Shown here one piece after another: positions 42,801 through 49,854 of a DNA stretch of 60,406 nucleotides. Both the position numbers and the translations under genes were made by a program. The stretch's first letter is position 1. Each line of letters begins with the position of its first letter. This stretch comes from an uncultured Clostridia bacterium (GTDB taxonomy: Bacteria; Bacillota; Clostridia; Oscillospirales; Acutalibacteraceae): positions 1 to 60,406 of the forward strand of contig CALEJD010000087.1 of the NCBI GenBank assembly GCA_937898195.1, written 5' to 3'. The notes beneath the pieces are model-generated. The model searched no databases. It was not told the origin of the DNA and saw only the letters and a list, made by a program, of their open reading frames with translations.

Positions 42801-43400
42801 TGAATTGCCAGCGATTTGCTTGTAACGGCTGTAATAGCCACCTTCTGAAGAATAACCGAAATTCTTGTAAAGAGCTTCAAACTCTTCTGGAGTTGTATCA
42901 AGCTGACTTCTGAGCTCAGGATTTTTCTTAACATTCAAGAGATTTTCGCCATCATAAATAGCAGCTCTGTTGTTGTTGATATCGTGGTTACCATTGATAA
43001 CGTAAACAGGAATACCTGTGAGTCGCTCAAATTGTGTAAATTTTTCAACAAGTTCTTGGTGAGCCGCTTTTTCAGCGTTCTTTGTTAAGTCACCAGGTAC
43101 AAGCAAGAAATCAATTTTGCCCTGTAATGCCATAGCAGTAACGTTAGCAAGTGCCGCATCAAGAATTTCAGGTGCGATACCACTTGTTGCATTGTTCATA
43201 AGCATCATTTCATTGAATTCTGCTTTGTCTTCTGCTGTAGGTCCTTGTGAATCTTCTGCAAAATAGTGAAGGTCGCTCAAAATAACGAAATTCACATCAT
43301 CAGTGTTAGCAGCAAGAACTGTAAATGGAACACTTACAGCAAAAACTGCAACTGCGAGAACAACACAAAGAAGTTTTTTCAAAATGCTTTTTCTTTTCAT
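39837..43400 (-). CDS. surface-anchored double metallophosphoesterase
   Basis: 1187 residues. Signal peptide about 1-30 (MKRKSILKKLL..., AA cleavage). The first calcineurin-like phosphoesterase domain has VILSDLHYF, PGDLTKNAE, INGNHD and SGHVHMQ. A long middle region (about 400-680) has no recognised motif. A purple-acid-phosphatase-type N-terminal FN3-like domain (LPSHIAVTFGEDSATSVNIS) leads into a second phosphoesterase domain with HVTDPQG, ATGDMVDNG, GTGNHEERG and FQGHDHVYMRTD. The C-terminal hydrophobic span followed by KRRREDL anchors it. Both domains keep the His/Asp/Asn metal ligands. Substrate unknown; extracellular phosphate release is inference. ATG 43400 has GGAGGT at 8 bp. Confidence 0.88.
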   Translation of the reverse strand: MKRKSILKKLLCVVLAVAVFAVSVPFTVLAANTDDVNFVILSDLHYFAEDSQGPTAEDKAEFNEMMLMNNATSGIAPEILDAALANVTAMALQGKIDFLLVPGDLTKNAEKAAHQELVEKFTQFERLTGIPVYVINGNHDINNNRAAIYDGENLLNVKKNPELRSQLDTTPEEFEALYKNFGYSSEGGYYSRYKQIAGNSEGSLSYAIDLPNDYRLIAIDSQLYSADNTDSGLNEQETAGHMSDALLEWALKECEQAEKDGKTIIGFTHTNTVPHFDTEVDLFDNFVFRDWEKAADVLADAGMHYTVSGHVHMQDVATYVSDSGEEITDITGASILSYPNLFRSVTMSTASNGDIECTYETHDIDEFVPVYIDGVAQPKPFKNITWAYNFGGDNIKNFVMNVLEYQLRYGFGKDVKDAGGLYNYVEQAIGVDTLIGDLVGSEIVGDISAGAIKLLLVALFNQVDNRYLSDPDKTLAILDPMLDKLLAIEVSDYPSTAFKDTLGFGSTGEKGTLGDLASSVLAYHYTNNEDPKNDKFLMNALERFDNNKNAEVILDTLLTVVLDDLLQGEILKNLKIDPISWGINGPMSELAQSAYDLIAGFVGAGDWTGFGIGDVISIILISGVIGGDTLSGVVYSVLDEYLTQSQYEVIDGEFYRILKDLTHDENPNYMGDFDGTVNYNGKVAVPLSQDNLRLPSHIAVTFGEDSATSVNISYVTKYSITDTDVQIVPFSEKPDFSKGTTVKGAKIDTNCEIDADREYSAIDLSFIGIIKHKFAVNRHTVEITGLEAGQKYCYRIGDADRGWWSDIGVISTADKGTTFSFLHVTDPQGVTEKQYKNNWAMALETAFDNHDIDFLLATGDMVDNGNDFVEWKRMFNTAADSLMDTVLMAGTGNHEERGDNANIQNFVYSNLPEQDTTTGIYYSFDYNTAHIAVLNTNDLGEDNALSAEQIEWLKADMGASKKPWKFIALHKAIYSNGSHFDDDDVVAIRAQLLPLMNELDIDLVFQGHDHVYMRTDVMKDNAIVETDTATIKYNGLEYTSKIKPDGTIYSINGTIGPKHYEPKPSEETSELIPDGEAVLFLEVPSYSHIQIDGGNLYFDTYSVEDGKETRVDQFAISKVVTLEDGTVIDGTSGTVIDKPGDSIIDDITNGSAETRNMLLLATVAVCALTVAYFITTATMVKRRREDL

Positions 43401-43547
43401 TCTCAAATACCTCCGCGTCGGTGCACACTTAAGTACACTAAGTTATTATTATACAATTAACAAGTATAACACAAAAAAAGGAAAAATGCTACACTTTTTT
43501 GCAACATTTTTCCATATCTTTATAGGTATATAATATAATACACAGAA

Positions 43548-44237
43548 TTATTTGTTTTTATTTAAATAATCAGCAACAATCTTACCGTCAGAAATCTTGA
43601 TAACACGTTCTGCTTCGCTAGCAATATCATTATCGTGAGTGATAAGAATAACTGTGCGTCCTTCTTCATGGAGTTCGTGAAGAATTTTCATAACTTCAAT
43701 GCCTGAATGTGAGTCAAGGTTACCAGTTGGCTCGTCAGCAAGAATAATAGGGGGGCGTGCAGCAACTGCACGAGCTATAGCAACTCTCTGTTGCTGACCA
43801 CCTGACATTTGTTTTGGCAAATGGTCAAGACGGTGAGAAAGTCCAACTCTCTCTAGTGCTTCAAGGGCTAATTTGTTGCGTTCTTCTTTTTTCATACCAC
43901 GATAAACCAATGGCAATTCAACATTTTCAACTGCCGTAAGACTTGGAATTAAGTTAAAACCCTGAAATATAAATCCGATTTCTTTGTTACGGATTTCAGA
44001 TAACTCATCATCGGTCATATCTTTAACATCAACACCGTCAAGAGTATATGTGCCACTTGTAGGAATATCAAGAAGACCAAGCATATTCATAAGTGTTGAT
44101 TTACCTGAACCTGACTGACCAACAATAGCCAAAAATTCACCGTGTTCAACGTTAAGAGTAATCCCATCAAGAGCACGAACTTCGTTTTCACCCGGATTAT
44201 AAATTTTGTAAATATCTTTGATTTCAATAAGACTCAT
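43548..44237 (-). CDS. ABC transporter ATP-binding protein (MacB/LolD type), without permease
   Basis: 229 residues. Walker A GQSGSGKST, Q-loop FQGFNLIPSL, signature MSGGQQQRVAIARA, Walker B PIILADEPTGNLD and the H-loop ITHD are all intact. The NLIPSLTAVENVELPL segment is typical of the MacB/LolD/FtsE-like ATPases that work with MacB_PCD/FtsX-fold permeases. No permease gene is within reach: downstream is the phosphoesterase and upstream a four-helix-bundle cassette. It may have been separated from its partner or work with a distant one. Confidence 0.92.
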   Translation of the reverse strand: MSLIEIKDIYKIYNPGENEVRALDGITLNVEHGEFLAIVGQSGSGKSTLMNMLGLLDIPTSGTYTLDGVDVKDMTDDELSEIRNKEIGFIFQGFNLIPSLTAVENVELPLVYRGMKKEERNKLALEALERVGLSHRLDHLPKQMSGGQQQRVAIARAVAARPPIILADEPTGNLDSHSGIEVMKILHELHEEGRTVILITHDNDIASEAERVIKISDGKIVADYLNKNK

Positions 44238-44320
44238 TTTATCACCAACTGATATATTATGGGAATATTTTACATTCTTTAACCAATAAAATCAATGAAT
44301 ATTTTGTAAACAATAATAAA

Positions 44321-44354
44321 ACGCAGGAACTCACAAACGCAAGAACGCAAAAAC
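44321..44354. repeat. 8-bp tandem array, left arm of the copy C cassette
   Basis: Octamers ACGCAGGA, ACTCACAA, ACGCAAGA, ACGCAAAA, AC, reaching the stop codon of the four-helix-bundle gene. Confidence 0.8.
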
Positions 44355-44713
44355 TAATTGCTATTATTGTTTTGCGTTGTTTTACAAATTGATGTTAAAA
44401 TAATAATTATTTCTTTAATATCTGTTTCAAGGGAAACAAACTCTTTTTCAGATAAAAAGTTAGTTTCGTGTAATAATCTCAACCAATAATAAGTTTCATG
44501 AGCTTCTTTTAAGGAAATGCTTAATTTAGCATAGAAATCTGCTCGTGATTGACCATGTTCTGCTTCGGATACATTTGCACCAATGCTTGTTCCACTTTTT
44601 AATAGTTGCTTTGAAAGGACATATTCCTTTTTATCTGTTGTTAGATGTTTATATAAATTTACAATTCTAATTGCAAACTGAAAACTTTTATTTTCAATAA
44701 CACTATCGCTCAT
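44354..44713 (-). CDS. four-helix-bundle protein (23S rRNA IVP / S23 family), copy C
   Basis: 119 residues, clearly homologous to copy B at 12109: identical through blocks such as ENKSFQFA, RIVNLYKHLTTDKKEYV and SKQLLKSGTSIGANV, with mostly conservative changes elsewhere. ATG 44713 has GGAGAAATATT upstream. Enclosed by inverted 8-bp arrays (44321-44354 and 44731-44763) instead of the 7-bp arrays around copy B, so the same protein type travels with different repeat units. Function unknown. Confidence 0.85.
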   Translation of the reverse strand: MSDSVIENKSFQFAIRIVNLYKHLTTDKKEYVLSKQLLKSGTSIGANVSEAEHGQSRADFYAKLSISLKEAHETYYWLRLLHETNFLSEKEFVSLETDIKEIIIILTSICKTTQNNNSN

Positions 44714-44730
44714 AATATTTCTCCAATAAC

Positions 44731-44763
44731 TTTTGCGTTTTTGCGTTTTGAGTTCTTGCGTTT
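44731..44763. repeat. 8-bp tandem array, right arm of the copy C cassette
   Basis: Octamers TTTTGCGT, TTTTGCGT, TTTGAGTT, CTTGCGTT, the inverted counterpart of 44321-44354. It nearly duplicates the solitary array at 133-165. It ends at the stop of the flavin reductase gene. Confidence 0.8.
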
Positions 44764-44767
44764 AAAG

Positions 44768-45265
44768 TTATTCTACAATAACTTTAATAATTTCACCCAC
44801 ATAAACTCTATGAAAATCGTTTTCTTTATAATTGTTCATAATAGAGTCATCAATAAAACCGTCAGGTTTCATATCCTGATATGCTAGTTTTTTCATATAA
44901 ACAGTAATCTTTGCTTCTTTGAATCCTGTTGATTCACCAATATTTACAGGTGTAAATCCTGTTGCTTCCATTTTGTCAATTTCACGACCGGAACGGCTTC
45001 CGCAAATACCAAGCTCTTTTTTATATTCACCACCAAAGAATGAAAGAGTGAAATAATCGTTGTTTTCAATAAATTGATAAGTGTATCTCTGTGGTCTCAC
45101 AAAAAGAAAAGCAACATCTTTGTTCCAAAGCTCACCAACACCACCCCAAGAAACAGTCATGGTGTTGAAACGGTCGTCTTTACCCGCTGTGAGAAGTGCC
45201 CAATCTTCGCTGAGCATTTTAACAAAATTGCTATCTAATTCTCTTATAGAAATTTCTCTTGACAT
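44768..45265 (-). CDS. flavin reductase-like FMN-binding protein
   Basis: 165 residues of the flavin_reduct (split beta-barrel) domain. The opening WALLTAGKDDRFNTMTVSWGGVGELW and FVRPQRYTYQFIENNDYFTLSFFGGE match the FMN-binding strand and the conserved RPQRYT loop. It may bind FMN and act as an oxidoreductase; partner unknown. Monocistronic on the minus strand, immediately next to the 8-bp array. Confidence 0.88.
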   Translation of the reverse strand: MSREISIRELDSNFVKMLSEDWALLTAGKDDRFNTMTVSWGGVGELWNKDVAFLFVRPQRYTYQFIENNDYFTLSFFGGEYKKELGICGSRSGREIDKMEATGFTPVNIGESTGFKEAKITVYMKKLAYQDMKPDGFIDDSIMNNYKENDFHRVYVGEIIKVIVE

Positions 45266-45450
45266 AAAATCAATCCAATCATAATTTTTTGTTGTATTTA
45301 ATTATACACGCAATGTGTGTTAAATACAACCCAACAGATTTAAATAAAAGTGTATAGTTAAAACTTATCTATGCACAAATTGTCGAAAACACTTGTAAAA
45401 CTTAACAAAATTTTCTATAAAAATTTGTATAGTTATTTTTATTCTACATC

Positions 45451-45479
45451 TTCACAAAATGAAAATTGTATGATAATAT
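45451..45479 (+). promoter_or_regulatory. promoter of the XRE regulator and nth
   Basis: -35 TTCACA (45451-45456), 17-bp spacer, -10 TAATAT (45474-45479). The remaining intergenic DNA from 45266 holds only AT-rich sequence with no recognised site. Confidence 0.5.
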
Positions 45480-45535
45480 ATCAAGGCTTATTACAGCCGT
45501 GTAAAGAAACGGCATAAATTTTTGAGGGTGTAGAA

Positions 45536-45760
45536 ATGAATTTCAGCGAAAGATTAAAATATTTAAGATGCGCAAAAATCCCAACAATAACACAAAAAGA
45601 CTTGGCAAATGCTTTAGGTATAACACAGAGAAAGGTTTCTTTTATGGAAACCGGCACAACAGAGCCATCAATTAAAGACATTAAGGCTTTGTGCAATTAT
45701 TTTAATGTGTCAGCCGATTATTTATTAGGCTTGCCAAAAAATATGAATTATCCGGAGTAA
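45536..45760 (+). CDS. XRE-family transcriptional regulator
   Basis: 74 residues, essentially one helix-turn-helix domain. RLKYLRCAKIPTITQKDLANALGITQRKVSFMETGTTEPS is followed by LCNYFNVSADYLLGLP, the classic Cro/CI-type end. No ligand domain. GAGGGTG lies upstream of the ATG. Starts an apparent two-gene unit with nth, 4 bp apart; the target is unknown. Confidence 0.88.
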   Translation: MNFSERLKYLRCAKIPTITQKDLANALGITQRKVSFMETGTTEPSIKDIKALCNYFNVSADYLLGLPKNMNYPE

Positions 45761-45764
45761 TCTA

Positions 45765-46391
45765 ATGACAAAGAAACAACGAGCACAATTGCTTGTAGAA
45801 GGTCTTAAAAAAGAATATCCTGATGCGATTTGTTCACTGACAGCAGATAATCCCTTTGAATTGCTTGTGGCAACTCGTCTTTCAGCGCAATGCACAGATG
45901 CGAGGGTTAATTTAGTAACCCCCGCACTTTTTGCTAAATATAAAACACTTGATGATTATGTTAATGCTGATGTGAAAGACATTGAAGATATTATTCATTC
46001 TTGTGGATTTTATCACGGAAAAGCAAGAGATATAATCGAAATGGCAAGGGGAGTAAGGGATAGATTTAATGGTATAGTGCCAGATAACATTGAAGATTTA
46101 ACCTCTTTGCAGGGCGTTGGTCGAAAAACTGCAAATTTAATTGTGGGTGATGTTTACGGCAAACCCGCAGTTGTGGCAGATACTCATTTAATACGACTTA
46201 CCAACAGAATGGGGCTTGTTGAAACAAAAGACCCTAAAAAAGTGGAGTTGGAACTCAAAAAAATTCTTCCACCTGAAGAGAGTAATGATTTCTGTCACCG
46301 TGCAGTGCTACACGGCAGAGCAGTTTGTACAGCCCGAAAAGCTGATTGCGAAAACTGTACAGTAAACGATGTCTGCAAAAAGATAATATAA
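45765..46391 (+). CDS. nth: endonuclease III
   Basis: 208 residues, base-excision repair glycosylase/AP lyase for oxidised pyrimidines. Helix-hairpin-helix LQGVGRKTANLIV with the catalytic Lys (about residue 119), catalytic Asp in VVADTHLIRL, and the C-terminal 4Fe-4S ligands CTARKADCENCTVNDVC. ATG 45765 follows GGAG at 8 bp. Confidence 0.95.
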   Translation: MTKKQRAQLLVEGLKKEYPDAICSLTADNPFELLVATRLSAQCTDARVNLVTPALFAKYKTLDDYVNADVKDIEDIIHSCGFYHGKARDIIEMARGVRDRFNGIVPDNIEDLTSLQGVGRKTANLIVGDVYGKPAVVADTHLIRLTNRMGLVETKDPKKVELELKKILPPEESNDFCHRAVLHGRAVCTARKADCENCTVNDVCKKII

Positions 46392-46393
46392 AA

Positions 46394-46445
46394 ATGCGTC
46401 GCAGACCCGAAATTCTTCATTCTTCACTATTCACTATTCACTCAC
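46394..46445. repeat. 7-bp tandem array with TGCGTCGCAGACC leader
   Basis: TGCGTCGCAGACCCGA (46395-46410) is followed by ATTCTTC, ATTCTTC, ACTATTC, ACTATTC, ACTCAC. The leader matches that of the right arm of the copy B cassette at 12505. Confidence 0.7.
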
Positions 46446-46511
46446 AAATTGTTGTATTTTAGCAACAATTTGTGCTATACTATTTACATATTATGGAAAA
46501 GAGGTAATACT

Positions 46512-48272
46512 ATGGACCCAATTAATGTTGATTTTGGCGGCAAAAAAGAAAGAGTAAAAAGCGTTGAGCCAAAGGGTAGCACACTTAAAAGAGTAATCAT
46601 CAGTCTTTTGATTACTTTGGTTTTAGGTGCAGGCGCTTATTATTTAATGCTTCCTGCTCTCAATGTTAAAGCATTTGAACTCTATCTTTATTTAGCGGTT
46701 GTAATTTTTATCTATATCGGTGTGTTTGGCGTAGTGTCAAAAGCTTATTTCAGACCAGAATATATGGAATATGCAAAAAATAAGGTGAAAATTCCTATTG
46801 CATTGATTTTAGTTATTGCAGTAATTGTTGGTATCGGTTATCTTACAGGTATTGAGTTCTTCCGTGCAAAAGATTATGCTGAACTTATCGATGTCAAAGA
46901 AGGTGACTTTGCAACAGAAGTTTCAGAAATTGATTTTTCATCAGTGCCTCGTCTTGACAGAGATTCATCAAATATGATTGCAGCTCGTGCACTTGGTGAA
47001 CTTTCAGACTATGTTTCACAGTTTGTAGTAAACGAATATTACTCAACACAGATTAACTATAAGGGTACACCTGTCCGTGTTCAACCACTTGATTATGGTG
47101 ATGTTTTCAAATGGCTTAAAAACACAAAGAATGGTATCCCTGCATATATAATTGTTGATATGACAACAGAAAAAGCAGAAGCAGTCCGTCTTGAAGAGGG
47201 CATGAAATATTCACCTGCAGAGCATTTTAACGAATATTTAATCCGTCATGTCCGTTTCAAATACCCATCACTTATGTTAGGTGACCCTGCATTTGAAATT
47301 GATGAAACCGGCAGACCATTCTGGATTGTACCGGTGCTTGATAAAACAATCGGTCTTTTCGGTGGCACAGATGTAATCGGTGCAGTTATCGTTGATTCAA
47401 TCAACGGTGACACAACACTCATTTCAACAAGTCTTGATGGAACAACTTCACTTCCAACAGATAAGTTTGTAAGTGATAAAGAATTCCAATGGATTGACAG
47501 AATTTATTCTTCAACTATCGTAAATCAACAGTATAATTACTATGGTAAATATAATAACGGTTTCTGGAATTCAGTTATTGGTCAGGAAAATGTTAAGGTT
47601 ACATCATCTGGCTATAACTATATCGCTCTCAATGACGACGTTTATATGTATACAGGTGTTACATCTATAAGCTCTGACCAATCAATCATCGGATTTATTC
47701 TTATTAATCAGAGAACAAAAGAAGCTGTTTATTATCAACAAGCTGGTGCGCTCGAAGAAACCGCAAGAACATCTGCACAGGGTAAAGTTCAGCAATATAG
47801 CTATCGTGCAACATTCCCAATTCTTCTCAATGTGAGTGGTGAGCCAACATACTTTATGGCTCTTAAAGATGCAAGTGAACTTGTAAAAATGTATGCAATG
47901 GTTAATGTTGAGCAATCAACAATCGTTGGTGTTGGCACAAGTCTCACAGAGTGTACAGAAAACTATGCAGCCGAGCTTAAAAAGAATGGCGTTAATGTTG
48001 ATGTTGATGTTGACTCAATGGGAGAAGAAGACAAACCTGACGCACCAAAAGTTGAAACAGTTGATGTTACGGGTACAGTAGCAGAAATCAGAAGTGTCAT
48101 CACAGGTGGCGAAACTTATTTCTATATCAAACTTGCAGATAATAACTCATATTATAAGGTTGCAGTCAAAGATGCAGAAAGAATTGTAATTCTCAATGTG
48201 GGCGACACAATCACATTTACAGTTGATAAAGAAGCAAAAGGCGACATTATCGCAGTTAATAGTGTAAAATAA
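46512..48272 (+). CDS. membrane-anchored protein with large extracytoplasmic domain, unknown
   Basis: 586 residues. Three membrane spans near the N-terminus (about 29-50, 55-77 and 94-116) are followed by a long soluble region of about 460 residues that should face outside. It contains many beta-type repeats (IDETGRPFWIVPVLDKTIG, NVSGEPTYFMALKD). A C-terminal OB-like strand set follows (VDVTGTVAEIRSVITGGETYFYIK to VGDTITFTVDKE). ATG 46512 has AGAGGT at 7 bp. I do not recognise a characterised family; similar architecture occurs in clostridial cell-envelope proteins. Confidence 0.65.
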   Translation: MDPINVDFGGKKERVKSVEPKGSTLKRVIISLLITLVLGAGAYYLMLPALNVKAFELYLYLAVVIFIYIGVFGVVSKAYFRPEYMEYAKNKVKIPIALILVIAVIVGIGYLTGIEFFRAKDYAELIDVKEGDFATEVSEIDFSSVPRLDRDSSNMIAARALGELSDYVSQFVVNEYYSTQINYKGTPVRVQPLDYGDVFKWLKNTKNGIPAYIIVDMTTEKAEAVRLEEGMKYSPAEHFNEYLIRHVRFKYPSLMLGDPAFEIDETGRPFWIVPVLDKTIGLFGGTDVIGAVIVDSINGDTTLISTSLDGTTSLPTDKFVSDKEFQWIDRIYSSTIVNQQYNYYGKYNNGFWNSVIGQENVKVTSSGYNYIALNDDVYMYTGVTSISSDQSIIGFILINQRTKEAVYYQQAGALEETARTSAQGKVQQYSYRATFPILLNVSGEPTYFMALKDASELVKMYAMVNVEQSTIVGVGTSLTECTENYAAELKKNGVNVDVDVDSMGEEDKPDAPKVETVDVTGTVAEIRSVITGGETYFYIKLADNNSYYKVAVKDAERIVILNVGDTITFTVDKEAKGDIIAVNSVK

Positions 48273-48283
48273 ACAAAAAATAT

Positions 48284-48314
48284 GACGGTTGGGTTAATTC
48301 TCAACCGTCTTTTT
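48284..48314 (+). terminator. intrinsic terminator
   Basis: Stem GACGGTTG-g-G / TC-t-CAACCGTC (48284-48309) followed by TTTTT. Confidence 0.8.
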
Positions 48315-48342
48315 GCAATTTTATACATTATATTATGTATAA

Positions 48343-48436
48343 ATGCATAAAAATTCGTGTTTATGTAAACAAAATGCATAAAACTAGGACTAATATTCAT
48401 AAAATATGCAAAATATTGTATAAAAATACATAAAAC
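48343..48436 (+). promoter_or_regulatory. cluster of ARG-box-like operators upstream of argG
   Basis: Four AT-rich sites resemble the Bacillus ArgR/AhrC box (ATGAATAAAAATTCA type): ATGCATAAAAATTCGT (48343-48358), AATGCATAAAACTAG (48373-48387), TATTCATAAAATATGCA (48394-48410) and TGTATAAAAATACATAAA (48417-48434). Several arginine repressor hexamer contacts upstream of the promoter would suit an arginine-biosynthesis operon. No argR gene is in the window. Confidence 0.6.
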
Positions 48437-48459
48437 TTGAAAAAATATCCAAAAAATAC

Positions 48460-48487
48460 TTGATTTATAAATATTTGGGTGTATAAT
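48460..48487 (+). promoter_or_regulatory. argG promoter
   Basis: -35 TTGATT (48460-48465), 16-bp spacer, -10 TATAAT (48482-48487), giving an untranslated leader of about 50 bases. Confidence 0.7.
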
Positions 48488-48501
48488 ATAACCCATACTA
48501 C

Positions 48502-48530
48502 AAATTGCACAACAAAATAGCAATTTTTTC
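48502..48530 (+). promoter_or_regulatory. terminator-like hairpin in the argG leader
   Basis: AAATTGC (48502-48508) pairs with GCAATTT (48520-48526), followed by TTTC and then the GGAGG of argG. A 7-bp stem plus T-run between promoter and RBS could attenuate or modulate translation. Confidence 0.4.
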
Positions 48531-48543
48531 GGAGGAATATACA

Positions 48544-49779
48544 ATGCAAAAGAAAGACATTAAAAAGGTAGTTTTAGCTTATTCAGGTGGTCTTGATACA
48601 TCAATTATCATCCCTTGGCTTAAAGAAAATTATAATAACTGTGAAGTTATCGCAGTATCAGGTGACGTTGGTCAGGGTACTGAACTTGACGGTCTTGAAG
48701 AGAAAGCAATCGCAACAGGTGCTTCAAAGCTCTATATTCTTGATTTGAAAGAAGAATATGTTGAAGATTATATCTGGCCTTGCCTTAAGGCGGGTGCAGA
48801 ATATGAACAGTATCTTCTCGGTACTTCTCACGCTCGTCCTTGTATTGCAAAGGGACTTGCTGAAATCGCAATCAAAGAGGGTGCTGACGCTATCTGTCAC
48901 GGTTGTACAGGTAAAGGTAATGACCAGGTTCGTTTTGAATTGACACTTAAAGCATTTGCTCCTGAAATGGCAATTATCGCTCCTTGGCGTGAATGGGATA
49001 TCAAATCTCGTGAAGAAGAAATTGCTTATGCAGAAGCACACAATATTCCTTTGAAGATTAACCGTGAAACAAACTATTCAAAAGATAAGAATGTTTGGCA
49101 CTTGTCACACGAAGGTCTTGACCTTGAAGACCCAGCAAACGAGCCATTATATAATAAAGAAGGGTTCCTTGAAATGGGTGTTTCACCTGAAATGGCACCA
49201 GACGAACCAACTTATGTTACAATTCACTTTGAACAGGGTGTTCCAAAGGCTATTGACGGCGTAGAAATGAAAGGCCTCGCAATCGTTGAAAAACTCAACG
49301 AACTTGGTGGTGCAAATGGTATCGGTCTTCTTGACATCGTTGAAAACCGTCTTGTTGGTATGAAGAGCCGTGGCGTTTATGAAACTCCAGGTGGTGCAAT
49401 TCTTTACAAGGCACACGAACTTCTCGAAATGATTTGTCTTGACCGTGATACACAGCACTACAAGAAGCTTGTAGCACAGAAATTCGGTGAAGTTGTTTAT
49501 AACGGACTTTGGTTCACACCACTTCGTGAAGCTCTTTCAGCATTCGTTGACGAAACACAGAAAACAGTAACAGGTGATGTTAAACTCAAACTCTATAAGG
49601 GTAACATCATCAATGCAGGTATCACATCTCCATATTCACTCTATGATGAAAATGTTGCATCATTCGGTGATGACGGCGGTGCTTATGACCAGAAAGACTC
49701 AGCAGGATTTATCAATCTCTTTGGCTTATCTATAAAAGTAAAAGCTCTTCTTGATAAACAGCGTAACGAAAACAACTAA
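48544..49779 (+). CDS. argG: argininosuccinate synthase
   Basis: 411 residues. Joins citrulline and aspartate using ATP. The N-terminal PP-loop LAYSGGLDTS (residues 10-19), ACHGCTGKGNDQVRFE-type loop (ICHGCTGKGNDQVRF) and KSRGVYETPGG are diagnostic. ATG 48544 has GGAGG at 8 bp; upstream frame extension is leader sequence. First gene of the arg cluster. Confidence 0.97.
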   Translation: MQKKDIKKVVLAYSGGLDTSIIIPWLKENYNNCEVIAVSGDVGQGTELDGLEEKAIATGASKLYILDLKEEYVEDYIWPCLKAGAEYEQYLLGTSHARPCIAKGLAEIAIKEGADAICHGCTGKGNDQVRFELTLKAFAPEMAIIAPWREWDIKSREEEIAYAEAHNIPLKINRETNYSKDKNVWHLSHEGLDLEDPANEPLYNKEGFLEMGVSPEMAPDEPTYVTIHFEQGVPKAIDGVEMKGLAIVEKLNELGGANGIGLLDIVENRLVGMKSRGVYETPGGAILYKAHELLEMICLDRDTQHYKKLVAQKFGEVVYNGLWFTPLREALSAFVDETQKTVTGDVKLKLYKGNIINAGITSPYSLYDENVASFGDDGGAYDQKDSAGFINLFGLSIKVKALLDKQRNENN

Positions 49780-49791
49780 TAACTTACAACA

Positions 49792-49819
49792 ACGACAAAG
49801 GGAAATTTCTCTTTGTCGT
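49792..49819 (+). other. hairpin between argG and argH
   Basis: Stem ACGACAAAG / CTTTGTCGT with a short loop. The following bases ATTGTGC are not a T-run, so this is more likely an mRNA-stabilising or partial-termination structure than a full terminator. Confidence 0.45.
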
Positions 49820-49854
49820 ATTGTGCTAATATAGACATAATTAAGGTGAACAAT

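Noticed and set aside
49792..49819. Full intrinsic terminator between argG and argH
   Set aside because: The stem is good but no T-run follows, and argH has no obvious promoter of its own.
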